Of a stretch of DNA of 64,000 bases, positions 43,177 through 52,865 are shown one piece after another (positions within the stretch are counted from its first letter, which is position 1; every line of letters begins with the position of its first letter). The DNA is taken from NCBI RefSeq assembly GCF_031624635.1, contig NZ_JAMQOQ010000001.1, forward strand, positions 310,001 to 374,000, read 5' to 3'. A model generated the notes under the pieces. That model saw only the letters and a list, made by a program, of their open reading frames with translations, was not told the DNA's origin and did no database searches. The position numbers and the translations under genes were made by a program. The DNA comes from Halogeometricum sp. S3BR5-2 (lineage in GTDB: Archaea > Halobacteriota > Halobacteria > Halobacteriales > Haloferacaceae).

Positions 43177-45729
43177 ATGGCGTACGACTACCAGCGCGTC
43201 GTCGACTGGGTCGACGACCACATCGTCGAGCGACCCGGGCAGGTGATGCTCGCGTTCTTCGTGCTCACCGCCCTCTTCGGCGTCGGCCTCGGCAACGTCT
43301 CCACGGAGGCGGGCACCTCGCAGTTCGCCGAGGACATCCCCGCGCAGAACGCCCTCGACCAGGTGAACCAGGAGTTCCTCCCCGTCTTCGGTCAGGACAC
43401 CGGGAGCACGCAACTCATCCAACGGGGGCAGAACGTCCTCTCGCGGCGGTCGATGCTGCAGATGCTCAGGACACAGGAGCGCGTCGAGGAGCAGCCGACG
43501 CTGCGGGTCAGCGACACCTCCTCGGCGGCCGCCGTCGTCGCGCGGACGTTAGACCCGAACGCGACGACGCTCGACGAGCAGATAACGGCGCTCGAACGCG
43601 CCACCGACAGCGAGGTGGCGGCCGCCGTCCGCGAGAACGCGGACAACCCGGCGTTCACCGGGTCGGTGAGCGAGGACTTCAACGCACGGTCGGCGTCGGC
43701 GTCGGCCACCATCGGCGTGATTCAGCACTCGCTGCCGACCGAGGTGTCCTCCTCGGCCGGCCAGTCCGGCGACAGCCCGCTCACCCCCATCCAACAGCGG
43801 GTCCAGCGCATCGTCGACGCCAGTCCGGGCGACATCACCGTCTTCGGCAGCGGCATCATCGCCGACGAGTTCGGCGCGGTCATCTCCGACTCGCTTCTCA
43901 TCGTCACGCCCGCCGCGGTCATCCTCATCGTCCTCTTCCTCGTCGTCGCCTACCGCGACCTCCTGGACCTCCTTCTGGGGACGTTCGCGCTGGCGATGGC
44001 CGTCGTCTGGACGTTCGGCTTCCTCGGCCTCGCGGGCATCCCGTTCAACCAGATTATGATCGCCGTCCCGCCGCTCCTCCTCGCGGTGGGCATCGACTTC
44101 GGCATCCACGCCATCAACCGCTACCGCGAGGACCGCGAGACCGGGCTGGGAATCGAGGAGGCGATGCGCGCGGCGACCGACCAACTGCTCGTCGCCTTCT
44201 TCATCGTCACCGGCACCACCGTCATCGGCTTCCTCTCGAACCTCGCCTCGGGCCTCGCGCCCATCCGCGACTTCGGCGTCGTCGCCGGCGTCGGAATCAC
44301 GTTCACGTTCCTCATCTTCGGCGTGTTCCTCCCCGCGGCGAAGGTGTGGATGGACCGCCGCAAGGAGTCGTGGCCGCTCCCGACGTTCAGCCAGAAACCG
44401 CTCGGGCGCGAGGGCTCCTCGCTCGGCGACGCGCTCTCCGTCGGCGTCGGTATCGCCGACCGGATTCCCGTGCTGTTCGTCCTCGCGGCCCTCCTGTTCA
44501 GCGTCGGCGCGGCGGGCTACGCGACGGGCGTCGACACCTCGTTCACGCAGGAGGACTTCCTCCCGCCCGAGGAGGTGCCCTCCTACCTGCGGTCGCTGCC
44601 GGAGCCGTTCGCGCCGAGCGACTACTCCGTCGTCGCCACGCTGAACTTCCTCGAAGAGCGCTTCACGAGTTCGCAGGGGGGGTCGGTCACGATATACGTC
44701 GAGCGGCCGATGGAGCAGGACTCCGCGCTCGAGGAACTCCACCGCGCCGGCGAGGACCCGCCGGACTCGTTCGTCGTCGAGGACGGCCGCGCGGAGTCGA
44801 CGAGCGTCGTCACGGTCATCCGCGACTACGCCGAGGAGGACCCCGAGTTCGCCCGCCTCGTCGCCCGGAACGACGCGAACGGAAACGGCATCCCCGACGA
44901 CAACTTGGGGGAGATATACGACTACTTGGAGACGTCGCCGGTGTCCGAGCAGGTCGACCGGTACCTCGCGGAGGACCACCGGAGCGCCCGCGTCGTCTAC
45001 ACCGTCTCGGCCGACGCGTCGGACGCCGAGGCGACGGCCGACGGCGAGCAGGTGGCGGAGCGCTTCCGCTACGAGGCCGTCGCCACGGGCGACATCGTCG
45101 TCTTCCAGGCCGTCTCCGACCTCATCTTCAACTCCGCGGTGACGAGTCTCGCCCTCGCCCTCGGCGGAACGGTGGCGTTTCTCGTGTTCAGCTACTGGCT
45201 CCTCGACGGCCTCCCCTCCATCGCCTTCGCCAACCTCCTGCCCATCGTAGTGTCGGTGGCGGGCGTCGCGGCGACGATGCGCCTCCTCGGCATCTCGTTC
45301 AACGCGTTCACCGCGACCATCCTCTCTCTCACCATCGGGTTGGGTATCGACTACTCCGTCCACGTCGTCCACCGCTTCGTCGACGAACGGAAGGACGCCG
45401 ACCTGAACACGGCGCTGCGTCGGACCGTCGTCGGCACGGGCGGCGCCCTCATGGGCAGCATGTTCACGACGGCGTTCGGCATCGGCGTCCTCGTCCTCTC
45501 GCTGCTCTCGGTGCTCGGACAGTTCGGCGTGCTCACGGCCGTCTCCATCGTCTACTCGTTCGTCACCTCGCTCGTCGTCCTCCCCTCGGCGCTCGTCATC
45601 TGGGACCGCTTCGCCAACGAGAGCCCCGACGTACCGATGGGCGGGGGGCCGACCGGGGACGACTCGGATTCGGGTCCGGGTTCGGGTCCGAACTCCGAAC
45701 GCCTCGCCGCCGACGGCGGCCGTCCCTGA
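43177..45729 (+). CDS. RND-superfamily (MMPL/HAE3-like) exporter
   Basis: 850 residues in two homologous halves, each one helix, a large extracytoplasmic domain and five more helices, 12 helices in all. GIDFGIHAINRYRED (~aa 305) and GIDYSVHVVHRF (~aa 725) are the paired helix-4 motifs typical of MMPL/HAE3 proteins. Family members export hydrophobic compounds or lipids using the ion gradient. The C-tail is Asp/Gly/Pro-rich. Substrate unknown; no linked periplasmic adaptor, as expected in archaea. Confidence 0.93.
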   Translation: MAYDYQRVVDWVDDHIVERPGQVMLAFFVLTALFGVGLGNVSTEAGTSQFAEDIPAQNALDQVNQEFLPVFGQDTGSTQLIQRGQNVLSRRSMLQMLRTQERVEEQPTLRVSDTSSAAAVVARTLDPNATTLDEQITALERATDSEVAAAVRENADNPAFTGSVSEDFNARSASASATIGVIQHSLPTEVSSSAGQSGDSPLTPIQQRVQRIVDASPGDITVFGSGIIADEFGAVISDSLLIVTPAAVILIVLFLVVAYRDLLDLLLGTFALAMAVVWTFGFLGLAGIPFNQIMIAVPPLLLAVGIDFGIHAINRYREDRETGLGIEEAMRAATDQLLVAFFIVTGTTVIGFLSNLASGLAPIRDFGVVAGVGITFTFLIFGVFLPAAKVWMDRRKESWPLPTFSQKPLGREGSSLGDALSVGVGIADRIPVLFVLAALLFSVGAAGYATGVDTSFTQEDFLPPEEVPSYLRSLPEPFAPSDYSVVATLNFLEERFTSSQGGSVTIYVERPMEQDSALEELHRAGEDPPDSFVVEDGRAESTSVVTVIRDYAEEDPEFARLVARNDANGNGIPDDNLGEIYDYLETSPVSEQVDRYLAEDHRSARVVYTVSADASDAEATADGEQVAERFRYEAVATGDIVVFQAVSDLIFNSAVTSLALALGGTVAFLVFSYWLLDGLPSIAFANLLPIVVSVAGVAATMRLLGISFNAFTATILSLTIGLGIDYSVHVVHRFVDERKDADLNTALRRTVVGTGGALMGSMFTTAFGIGVLVLSLLSVLGQFGVLTAVSIVYSFVTSLVVLPSALVIWDRFANESPDVPMGGGPTGDDSDSGPGSGPNSERLAADGGRP

Positions 45730-45803
45730 GAGTCGGTACCGACCGACTCGACCTTCTGCCCGACGCCCGAGGCTATTTCTCGGTCGGCGATGACTGCCCG
45801 AAC

Positions 45804-46580
45804 GTGACCGACAGAGCGACGGTCGCCGAGGAGTCGGCGGCCGCAGGTGCGGACGTGGCGATGGGGATGTTCGAAGAGGACATCGAGACCGAGGAGAAGA
45901 CCTCGAAGACGGACGTGGTGAGCGAGGCGGACGCCGCCGCGCAGGACGAGATACTCGACGTCATCGGCGAGCACTACCCCGACGACGTCGTCGTCGGCGA
46001 GGAGGGCGACACGCCGAAGGAGGCCCCCGAGGAGGGCGACGCCTGGATCGTCGACCCCATCGACGGTACGTCGAACTACCTCCACGGCTTCACCGCGTGG
46101 TGTCAGGCGGTGGCGGCCGTCCGCGACGCCGAACCCGTCGCCGCCGCGGTGACGCGCCCGGCCGTCGGGCACACGTTCGTCGCCGACGAGGACTCCTTCC
46201 GGAGGAACGGCGAGGAGACGACGGTGAGCGACGAGTCCGACCCCGAGCGGTTCGTCGTCGCGCCGACGCTGAAGGTGGACGACGACAACCGCGACCGGTA
46301 CATGTCGGTCATCGAGACCTGTTTCGAGGAACTGGGCGACATGCGGCGCATCGGGTCGGCGCAGGTGACGTTCGCGATGGTCGCCGCGGGGTCCATCGAC
46401 GCCGCCCTCGGCATCGGGCAGGCGCACCCGTGGGACACCGTCGCCGGCGTCCACATGGTCCGGGCGGCCGGCGGCACCGTCACCGACTTGGACGGAAACC
46501 GCTGGCGGCACGACAGCGACGGCATCCTCGCCTCCAACGGCGAGGCCCACGAGGACGTGCTGGAGATGCTCGGCTTCTGA
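45804..46580 (+). CDS. Inositol monophosphatase family phosphatase
   Basis: 258 residues from GTG at 45804. Li+-sensitive phosphatase motifs: VVGEEG (Glu), WIVDPIDGTSNYLHGF, and the C-terminal HPWDTVAGVHMVRAAGGTVTD. Archaeal members hydrolyse inositol phosphate and fructose bisphosphate to differing degrees. A second family member, fructose-bisphosphatase, lies at 11482-12381. Monocistronic-looking. Confidence 0.92.
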   Translation: MTDRATVAEESAAAGADVAMGMFEEDIETEEKTSKTDVVSEADAAAQDEILDVIGEHYPDDVVVGEEGDTPKEAPEEGDAWIVDPIDGTSNYLHGFTAWCQAVAAVRDAEPVAAAVTRPAVGHTFVADEDSFRRNGEETTVSDESDPERFVVAPTLKVDDDNRDRYMSVIETCFEELGDMRRIGSAQVTFAMVAAGSIDAALGIGQAHPWDTVAGVHMVRAAGGTVTDLDGNRWRHDSDGILASNGEAHEDVLEMLGF

Positions 46581-46603
46581 GCAGGGCGAGTAGAACGGAG
46601 AGC

Positions 46604-46846
46604 TCAGAACCGGGCGGCGCTCGCGGCGCGCGTCGCCCCCCACGCGAGAACGACGACGCCGACGACGAACCCGGCGAGGGCGGCCATCAGCGAAATCGGC
46701 TCCAAGAGCGCCCCGCCGAGGAACGGCCCGCGGACGAGGAGGTAGCCGGTGCCGGTGGTGAGGAGAAGGCCGACGAGCGTCACGAACCCGTAGACGTAGG
46801 TGAGAACGCCGAGTCCGCCGCGGTCTGTTCTCGGGCGGCGTACCAT
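46604..46846 (-). CDS. Small two-helix membrane protein (80 aa)
   Basis: 80 residues with two hydrophobic helices (~14-38, ~50-72) separated by GPFLGG. Codon use and length look real, and the start MVRRPRTDRGG is basic as for an inside-first helix. Unknown function, no family recognised. Confidence 0.6.
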   Translation of the reverse strand: MVRRPRTDRGGLGVLTYVYGFVTLVGLLLTTGTGYLLVRGPFLGGALLEPISLMAALAGFVVGVVVLAWGATRAASAARF

Positions 46847-46917
46847 AGGGTCCGAGCTACCCGCAGCGACTTAGCTGTCGGCGTCGTCGACGACTGCCCG
46901 CGACTTCGTTCGCCCCG

Positions 46918-47199
46918 CTACCACTCGATTCTGAACCCCGACTCGCCCTCGGGGTCGCCGTAGTCGACGTCGACGGACTCCACCTCGGCGGCCTCGCTGC
47001 CGGTGTGGCACCACTCGACCATCTCCTCGACCGAGTCGGCGGGCCCTTCGAAGACGGCCTCGACGCGGCCGTCGTCGAGGTTCTTCACCCAGCCGTCGAG
47101 GTTCCGTTCGCGGGCGGCGTCGCGCGTGCTCGCTCGGTAGTAGACGCCCTGCACCGTGCCGGTGACGAAGACGTGGGCGCGGGTTCGCTCGTCGCTCAT
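46918..47199 (-). CDS. acyP: Acylphosphatase
   Basis: 93 residues from ATG at 47199. Acylphosphatase opening AHVFVTGTVQGVYYRASTRDAARERNLDGWVKNL with the catalytic Arg after YY and the Asn in WVKN, then VEAVFEGPADSVEEMVEWC. It hydrolyses acyl phosphates such as carbamoyl or 1,3-bisphosphoglycerate. Full length. Confidence 0.95.
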   Translation of the reverse strand: MSDERTRAHVFVTGTVQGVYYRASTRDAARERNLDGWVKNLDDGRVEAVFEGPADSVEEMVEWCHTGSEAAEVESVDVDYGDPEGESGFRIEW

Positions 47200-47305
47200 G
47201 GGCGGCGGTACGGCGGCCACCGACAAGTATCGGCCGGCCGCGGAACCCGTGGAACTCGTCCCGCGAATCGAAGCCATCTAAGTGACGGGCCGCCGACTCG
47301 CCCGT

Positions 47306-48688
47306 ATGGAACTCTTCGGAACCGCCGGGATTCGCGGCGACGCGGTGACGCGCGTCACGCCCGAACTGGCGCTCTCGGTCGGTCGCGCGGTGGGTCTGGA
47401 CGCGGTGGAGTCGAACAGACGGGCGGAAGTCGTCGTCGGCCGCGACGGGCGGACGACGGGGCCGTCGCTCGCCGCCGCCGCCGAGGCGGGACTGGAGTCC
47501 GCCGGCGCGGACGTGCGCCGCGCGGGCGCCCTCCCCACGCCCGCCCTCGCGTTCGCCTCGCGGGGGCGACGCGGCATCATGCTCACCGCCTCGCACAACC
47601 CGCCGACGGACAACGGAATCAAGGTGTTCGTCGACGGCGAGGAGTACGACCGGAGCCTCGAACGCGGGGTCGAAGAGCGCGTCGCCGCGGACCCGGACCC
47701 GGCGCCGTGGGAGGTGTGGGGCGACAGCGAACCCGTCGACGTGCTCGCGGACTACCGCGAAGCCGTCACCGAGTACGCCCGCGGGTTCGGCGCCGACCCC
47801 AAGGGCTTGAACGTCGTCGTCGACTGCGGCAACGGGATGTCGGCGCTGGGGACGCCGCAGGTGCTCGGCCGACTCGGCGCGCGCGTCGTCACCCTCAACG
47901 GGCAGGTTGACGGCCACTTCCCCGGCCGGGAGTCGAAGCCGACGCCGGAGACGCTGTCGGACCTCCGCGCGTTCCTCGCCGACGAGGAGACCGAACCCGG
48001 CGGCGACTACGACTTCGGCATCGCCCACGACGGCGACTCCGACCGCATCGTCGTCGTCGACGCGGACGGCGAGGTGGTCCACGAGGACACCGTCGTCGCC
48101 ATCCTCGCCGAACGGTTCGTGCGCGAGTCGGAGGCGGACGACCCGGTGGTCGTGACGACGCCGAACGCCTCGGGCCGCATCGACGAACGGGTCCGCGCGG
48201 CGGGCGGCCGGGTCGAACGCGTCCGCCTCGGCGCACTCCACGAGGGCATCGCGTCGGCGCGCGCCGCCGGCGGCGACGTGGTGTTCGCCGCCGAACCCTG
48301 GAAGCACGTCCACCGCGGACTCGGCGGGTGGATAGACGGCGTCGCCTCCGCGGCCGTGTTCACCCGCCTCGTCGCCGAGGAGGGCCTGGGCGCCCTGCGC
48401 GAACCCGTCACCGAACGCCCGTACCGGAAGGTCAGCGTCGAGTGTCCCGACGAGGCCAAACAGGCCGCCATGGCCCGCGTCTCCGAGACGCTCCCCGAGG
48501 CGTTTCCCGACGCGGACGTCGACACCGAGCACGGCGTCCGCATCGAACGCGCGGACGCGTCGTGGGCGCTCGTTCGACCGTCGGGGACCGAGCCGTACGT
48601 CCGGGTGTACGCGGAGGCCGACGACGTGGACGCCTTCGTCGACGCCGTCACCGACGTGGTGGCGGCGGCCGTCGACGCGGCCGCGTAA
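47306..48688 (+). CDS. Phosphohexomutase (phosphoglucosamine/phosphomannomutase)
   Basis: 460 residues from ATG at 47306 (MELFGTAGIRGD). Active-site serine loop MLTASHNPPTDNGIKV near 100, metal loop AHDGDSDR near 240, sugar loop AAEPWKHVHRG near 330, and the phosphate-binding VRPSGTEPYVRVY at 419-431. Interconverts hexose or glucosamine 1- and 6-phosphates, for surface-glycan synthesis. The motif AAEPW where bacterial GlmM has GGEQSGH shows the archaeal form; substrate not decided. Confidence 0.92.
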   Translation: MELFGTAGIRGDAVTRVTPELALSVGRAVGLDAVESNRRAEVVVGRDGRTTGPSLAAAAEAGLESAGADVRRAGALPTPALAFASRGRRGIMLTASHNPPTDNGIKVFVDGEEYDRSLERGVEERVAADPDPAPWEVWGDSEPVDVLADYREAVTEYARGFGADPKGLNVVVDCGNGMSALGTPQVLGRLGARVVTLNGQVDGHFPGRESKPTPETLSDLRAFLADEETEPGGDYDFGIAHDGDSDRIVVVDADGEVVHEDTVVAILAERFVRESEADDPVVVTTPNASGRIDERVRAAGGRVERVRLGALHEGIASARAAGGDVVFAAEPWKHVHRGLGGWIDGVASAAVFTRLVAEEGLGALREPVTERPYRKVSVECPDEAKQAAMARVSETLPEAFPDADVDTEHGVRIERADASWALVRPSGTEPYVRVYAEADDVDAFVDAVTDVVAAAVDAAA

Positions 48689-48822
48689 CTGTACGCGCGT
48701 GCGCGATTTCGCCGGCGAGAACCGGGTTCGTCAGCGTACGGCCGCCTCGCCCGCGGGATGAAAACGGAAACGACGCACTTATGGCCGCCTCTCCTCGGTT
48801 ATGTGAGTAGGTGTCCACAGTC

Positions 48823-49977
48823 ATGGATAGACGGAGATTCTTAAAGGCGACGGGTGTGGCAGGTATCGCGGGGCTGGCCGGCTGTTCCGGCGGTCCCACG
48901 AGCGAGGGCGACGGAACGACCGCGGAGAGCACCGAGACGTCCGGCGACGGGGCGTCGACCGAGGCCGAGAGCGGGACGGGCGAGGAGTCGACCGATGGGT
49001 CGAGCGGGGAGACCATCAACGTCGGGATGGTGTACGCCACCGGCGGACTGGGCGACGGGTCCTTCAACGACCAGGCCCAGCAGGGTATCCAGCAGGCGTC
49101 CGAGGAGTTCAACGTCCAGTACGAAGAGGCGCAGCCCGACTCCGTCTCGCAGTTCCAGAACTTCCAACAGCAGTTCGCCAGTTCGACCAATCCGGAGTAC
49201 GACCTGGTCAGCTGTATCGGCTACCTGCAGGCCGACGCCCTCTCGCAGACCGCCTCGGACTACCCCGACCAGCGGTTCATGATCGTCGACAGCGCCGTCG
49301 ACGCCGACAACGTGTCGAGCTACGTGTTCCAGGAGCACCAGGGGTCGTTCCTCGCCGGCGTCATGGCCGGGCGACTCACGACCACGGAGTTCAGCGCCGG
49401 CGCCGGGTCGACGAAGCCCGACGAGAAGGTCGTCGGCTTCGTCGGCGGCGAGGAGAGCGACCTCATCGGCAAGTTCGAGGCCGGCTACACCGCCGGCGTC
49501 AAGTACGTCGACGACTCCATCGAGGTGCAGTCGACGTACGTCGGGAGCTTCAACGAACCGACGGCCGGGAGCGAGGCGGCCATCGCGATGTACAACAGCG
49601 GCGCCGACATCATCTTCCACGCCTCCGGCAACACCGGGACCGGCGTCTTCCAGGCCGCACAGGAGAACGGGAACTTCGCCATCGGCGTCGACCGCGCACA
49701 GTCGGTCACGAAGCCGTCGTACGCGGACGTCATCCTCGGCAGCATGGTCAAGCGCGTCGACACGGCGGTGTACACCTCCGTCGAGGCCGTCGCCAACGAC
49801 TCCTTCGACGGCGGCGCCGTCACGACGCTCGGACTGGAGCAGGACGGGGTCGCCCTCGTCTACGGGGACTCGCTCGAATCGGAGATTCCGTCCGCGGTCA
49901 AAGACGCCGTCACCTCCGCCCGCGAGGAGGTCATCGGCGGTTCCGTCTCCGTGCCGACCGACCCCTCGAACGTCTGA
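48823..49977 (+). CDS. BMP-family nucleoside-binding lipoprotein (ABC importer)
   Basis: 384 residues from ATG at 48823 (a GTG 12 nt earlier is possible). A Tat signal with lipobox DRRRFLKATGVAGIAGLAGC predicts export folded and lipid anchoring at Cys. A Thr/Glu/Ser-rich spacer precedes the BMP domain: NVGMVYATGGLGDGSFND, DYPDQRFMIVDSAVDADNV, FVGGEESDLIGKFEAGYTAGVKY. BMP proteins bind nucleosides or purines. It heads a four-gene importer with ATPase and two permeases. Confidence 0.94.
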   Translation: MDRRRFLKATGVAGIAGLAGCSGGPTSEGDGTTAESTETSGDGASTEAESGTGEESTDGSSGETINVGMVYATGGLGDGSFNDQAQQGIQQASEEFNVQYEEAQPDSVSQFQNFQQQFASSTNPEYDLVSCIGYLQADALSQTASDYPDQRFMIVDSAVDADNVSSYVFQEHQGSFLAGVMAGRLTTTEFSAGAGSTKPDEKVVGFVGGEESDLIGKFEAGYTAGVKYVDDSIEVQSTYVGSFNEPTAGSEAAIAMYNSGADIIFHASGNTGTGVFQAAQENGNFAIGVDRAQSVTKPSYADVILGSMVKRVDTAVYTSVEAVANDSFDGGAVTTLGLEQDGVALVYGDSLESEIPSAVKDAVTSAREEVIGGSVSVPTDPSNV

Positions 49978-50022
49978 GCCGAATCGGCGGAGATAAACGA
50001 TTCCTCACTCATTTCACCTACA

Positions 50023-51639
50023 ATGCCACCAGCGGTCCGACTCGACGGGATAACCAAGCGGTTCCCGGGAGTCGTCGCCAACGACGACGTCGACCTCACC
50101 GTAGAGGCTGGGACGGTGCACGCGCTTCTCGGCGAGAACGGGGCCGGGAAGACCACGCTGATGAACGTCCTCTACGGCCTGTACGAACCGACCGAAGGAA
50201 CGGTGCATCTCGACGGCGAGGCGCGTGAGTTCGACGCGCCGCGCGACGCCATCGACGCCGGAGTCGGCATGATCCACCAGCACTTCATGCTGGTCGACCC
50301 GATGACCGTCGCCGAGAACATCACTCTGGGAAACGAACCGCGGAAGTGGGGCGGCCTCGCCGTGGACCGCGAACGCGCCCGCGAGGAGGTCGTCGACCTC
50401 TCGGAGCGCTACGGGTTCGACGTCGACCCCGACGCGCGCATCGAGGACGTCTCCGTCGGCGTCCAACAGCGCGTCGAGATTCTGAAGGCGCTCTACCGCG
50501 GCGCCGACGTCCTCATCCTCGACGAACCGACGGCGGTGTTGACCCCCCAAGAGGTCGACGAACTGTTCACCGTCTTGGAGGAACTCACCGCGCAGGGCAA
50601 GACGATTATCTTCATCACCCACAAACTCGGCGAGGCGCTCGAAGCGGCCGACGAGGTGACCGTCCTCCGCGACGGGAAGAACGTCGGTTCGCTGCCCACC
50701 GCCGAGACGGACCGCGAGGAGTTGGCGACGCTGATGGTCGGCCGCGAGGTGCTGATGCAGTTCGACAAGCCGCCCGCTTCGCCCGGCGAGACGGTGCTCT
50801 CGGTGCGGAACATCGGCGTCGAGGACGAACGCGGCGTCGACGTCGTCGACGACGTGTCGTTCGACGTGCGCGAGGGCGAGGTGTTCGGCATCGCCGGCGT
50901 CGACGGGAACGGGCAGTCCGAACTCGTCGAGGCCGTCACCGGCCTCCGCGAGCAGACGACCGGTTCGGTCGCCTTCGAGGGGCGGTCGATAGACGACTGG
51001 TCGCGCCGCCGCCGCATCCGGGAGGGGATGGCCTACATCCCCGAGGACCGGCAGGAACGCGGCCTCGTGATGGAGTTCGACCTCGTCGAGAACGCGATTC
51101 TCGGGAGCCAGCACCGCGGGCCGTTCGCCGAGGGGGGCCGCATCGACTGGGGACGGTCGCGCGAGCACGCAGAGGACGTCATCGACCGGTACGACGTCCG
51201 ACCGCCGAACGCCGACGCGGAGGCGCACTCCTTCTCCGGCGGGAACCAACAGAAGTTCATCGTCGGCCGCGAGTTCGAGCGCGACCCCTCGCTCGTCGTC
51301 GCCACGCACCCGACGCGCGGCGTCGACATCGGCTCGACCGAGTTCATCCACGAGCGACTGCTCGACCTGCGGAACGACGGCCGGGGCGTCCTCCTCGTCT
51401 CCTCGAAACTCGACGAGGTGCAGGGACTCTCCGACCGCCTCGCGGTGATGTACGAGGGCGAACTGATGGACGTCGTCGACCCCGAGACGGTCACCGAAGA
51501 GGAACTCGGTCTGCTGATGGCCGGTCAGTACCCCGACTCCTACGAACGCGCCGCCGTCGCGGACGACGCGGCGGGCCCGAGGGCGGACGCAGACGCGGAT
51601 GCGGACGCGAACACGAACGTGGCGGGTGAGCGGTCGTGA
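50023..51639 (+). CDS. ABC importer ATPase, two fused domains (nucleoside type)
   Basis: 538 residues, two ABC domains. The first has LLGENGAGKTTLMNVLYG, signature SVGVQQRVEILKAL and VLILDEP; the second has GVDGNGQSELVEAVTG in place of a full Walker A but keeps SFSGGNQQKFIVGRE, as usual for the RbsA/YufO kind where the second site is degenerate. Lies between the binding protein and the permeases; start and next gene overlap by 4 bp. Acidic Ala/Asp-rich tail. Confidence 0.95.
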   Translation: MPPAVRLDGITKRFPGVVANDDVDLTVEAGTVHALLGENGAGKTTLMNVLYGLYEPTEGTVHLDGEAREFDAPRDAIDAGVGMIHQHFMLVDPMTVAENITLGNEPRKWGGLAVDRERAREEVVDLSERYGFDVDPDARIEDVSVGVQQRVEILKALYRGADVLILDEPTAVLTPQEVDELFTVLEELTAQGKTIIFITHKLGEALEAADEVTVLRDGKNVGSLPTAETDREELATLMVGREVLMQFDKPPASPGETVLSVRNIGVEDERGVDVVDDVSFDVREGEVFGIAGVDGNGQSELVEAVTGLREQTTGSVAFEGRSIDDWSRRRRIREGMAYIPEDRQERGLVMEFDLVENAILGSQHRGPFAEGGRIDWGRSREHAEDVIDRYDVRPPNADAEAHSFSGGNQQKFIVGREFERDPSLVVATHPTRGVDIGSTEFIHERLLDLRNDGRGVLLVSSKLDEVQGLSDRLAVMYEGELMDVVDPETVTEEELGLLMAGQYPDSYERAAVADDAAGPRADADADADANTNVAGERS

Positions 51640-52865
51640 GTCTCCGCGACAGCGCGGAACGGCTCGTCCGGGCCTCGGCGTTCGAGCGGTTCCTCATCAG
51701 CGCCGCGGCGCTCATCCTCTCTATCGCCGTCGGGTTCGTCCTCATCCTCGCCGCGGGGCGGATGACGACGTGCACGACGGCGGCCACCTCCTACTTCGGC
51801 GTCGGCTTCTGTTACGACCCCGTCACCGTCTACGACCGCCTGTTCCTCGGCGCGTTCGGCAACGTCTTCGCCGACCCGCTGAACGGGCAGTTCGCGACGA
51901 CGCTGTCGGAGACGACGGTGCTGATGTTCACGGGCGTCGCCGTCGCCGTCGCCTTCCGCGCCGGCATCTTCAATATCGGGACGCAGGGACAGCTCGTGGT
52001 CGGCGCGCTGGCGACGGCCGTCGGCGTGCTGGCCGCCTCGCCGCTGGTCAGCGGCCTGCTCGGGACGCTGCTGCTCGTCCCGTTCGGCCTCCTCGTCGGC
52101 GCCCTCTTCGGCGGCGCCTACGGCGCGATTCCGGGGCTGCTGAAGGCCTACGCGGACGCCAACGAGGTCATCACGACCATCATGCTGAACTTCGTCGCCA
52201 CCTCCGTGGCGCTGTTCCTCGTACAGGACCACTTCGCGGACCCCGAGAGCGCGGCGACGCAGACGGTGCCGCTCCCGGACTACGCGGTGTTCCCCAGCAC
52301 GGTGTTCAGACCGCGCGACGACTTCTCGCTTCTCGCCTTCCTCTTCGCCGTCGCCGTCCTCGTGGGCATCTACGTCTTCCTCGAACGGACCTCGCTCGGC
52401 TACGACCTCCGGACGAGCGGAATTCAGCCCGAGGCCGCCGAGTACGGCGGCGTCGACGCGCCGCGCACCGTCGTCGCCAGCATGGCGCTGTCGGGCGCCC
52501 TGGGCGGTCTCGGGGGCGCGGTGTACGTGCTCATGATTCTCGGGAACTTCCAGACGGGCGTCCCGTCGTACGGCTTCGACGGCATCACCGTCTCCATCCT
52601 CGCGGGGAACAACCCGCTCGGCGTCGGCTTCGCGGCGCTGCTGTTCGGCGTCCTCAAGAGCGGTTCCATCGTCGTCGACGTCGGGACGGACGTGCCGCCG
52701 CAACTGGTCGGCGTCCTCCGCGGTCTCATCATCCTGTTCGTCGCCATGCCGGAGTTCTTCCGGATGGTCGGACGGCGCGTGTGGACGTTCGAGGACGAAC
52801 CGAGTTCCCGCCCGGTCACGGACGGCGGTACCGAGGCGGAGACGGGAGGTGAGCGCGATGAGTAA
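51636..52865 (+). CDS. ABC importer permease 1 (YufP-like)
   Basis: 409 residues from GTG at 51636 overlapping the ATPase stop. About eight to nine helices; FRAGIFNIGTQGQLVVGAL and ANEVITTIMLNFVATSVALF match YufP/BmpC-type permeases of nucleoside importers, and VSILAGNNPLGVGFAALLFGVL is the coupling segment. Partner of the next gene. Confidence 0.93.
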   Translation: MSLRDSAERLVRASAFERFLISAAALILSIAVGFVLILAAGRMTTCTTAATSYFGVGFCYDPVTVYDRLFLGAFGNVFADPLNGQFATTLSETTVLMFTGVAVAVAFRAGIFNIGTQGQLVVGALATAVGVLAASPLVSGLLGTLLLVPFGLLVGALFGGAYGAIPGLLKAYADANEVITTIMLNFVATSVALFLVQDHFADPESAATQTVPLPDYAVFPSTVFRPRDDFSLLAFLFAVAVLVGIYVFLERTSLGYDLRTSGIQPEAAEYGGVDAPRTVVASMALSGALGGLGGAVYVLMILGNFQTGVPSYGFDGITVSILAGNNPLGVGFAALLFGVLKSGSIVVDVGTDVPPQLVGVLRGLIILFVAMPEFFRMVGRRVWTFEDEPSSRPVTDGGTEAETGGERDE

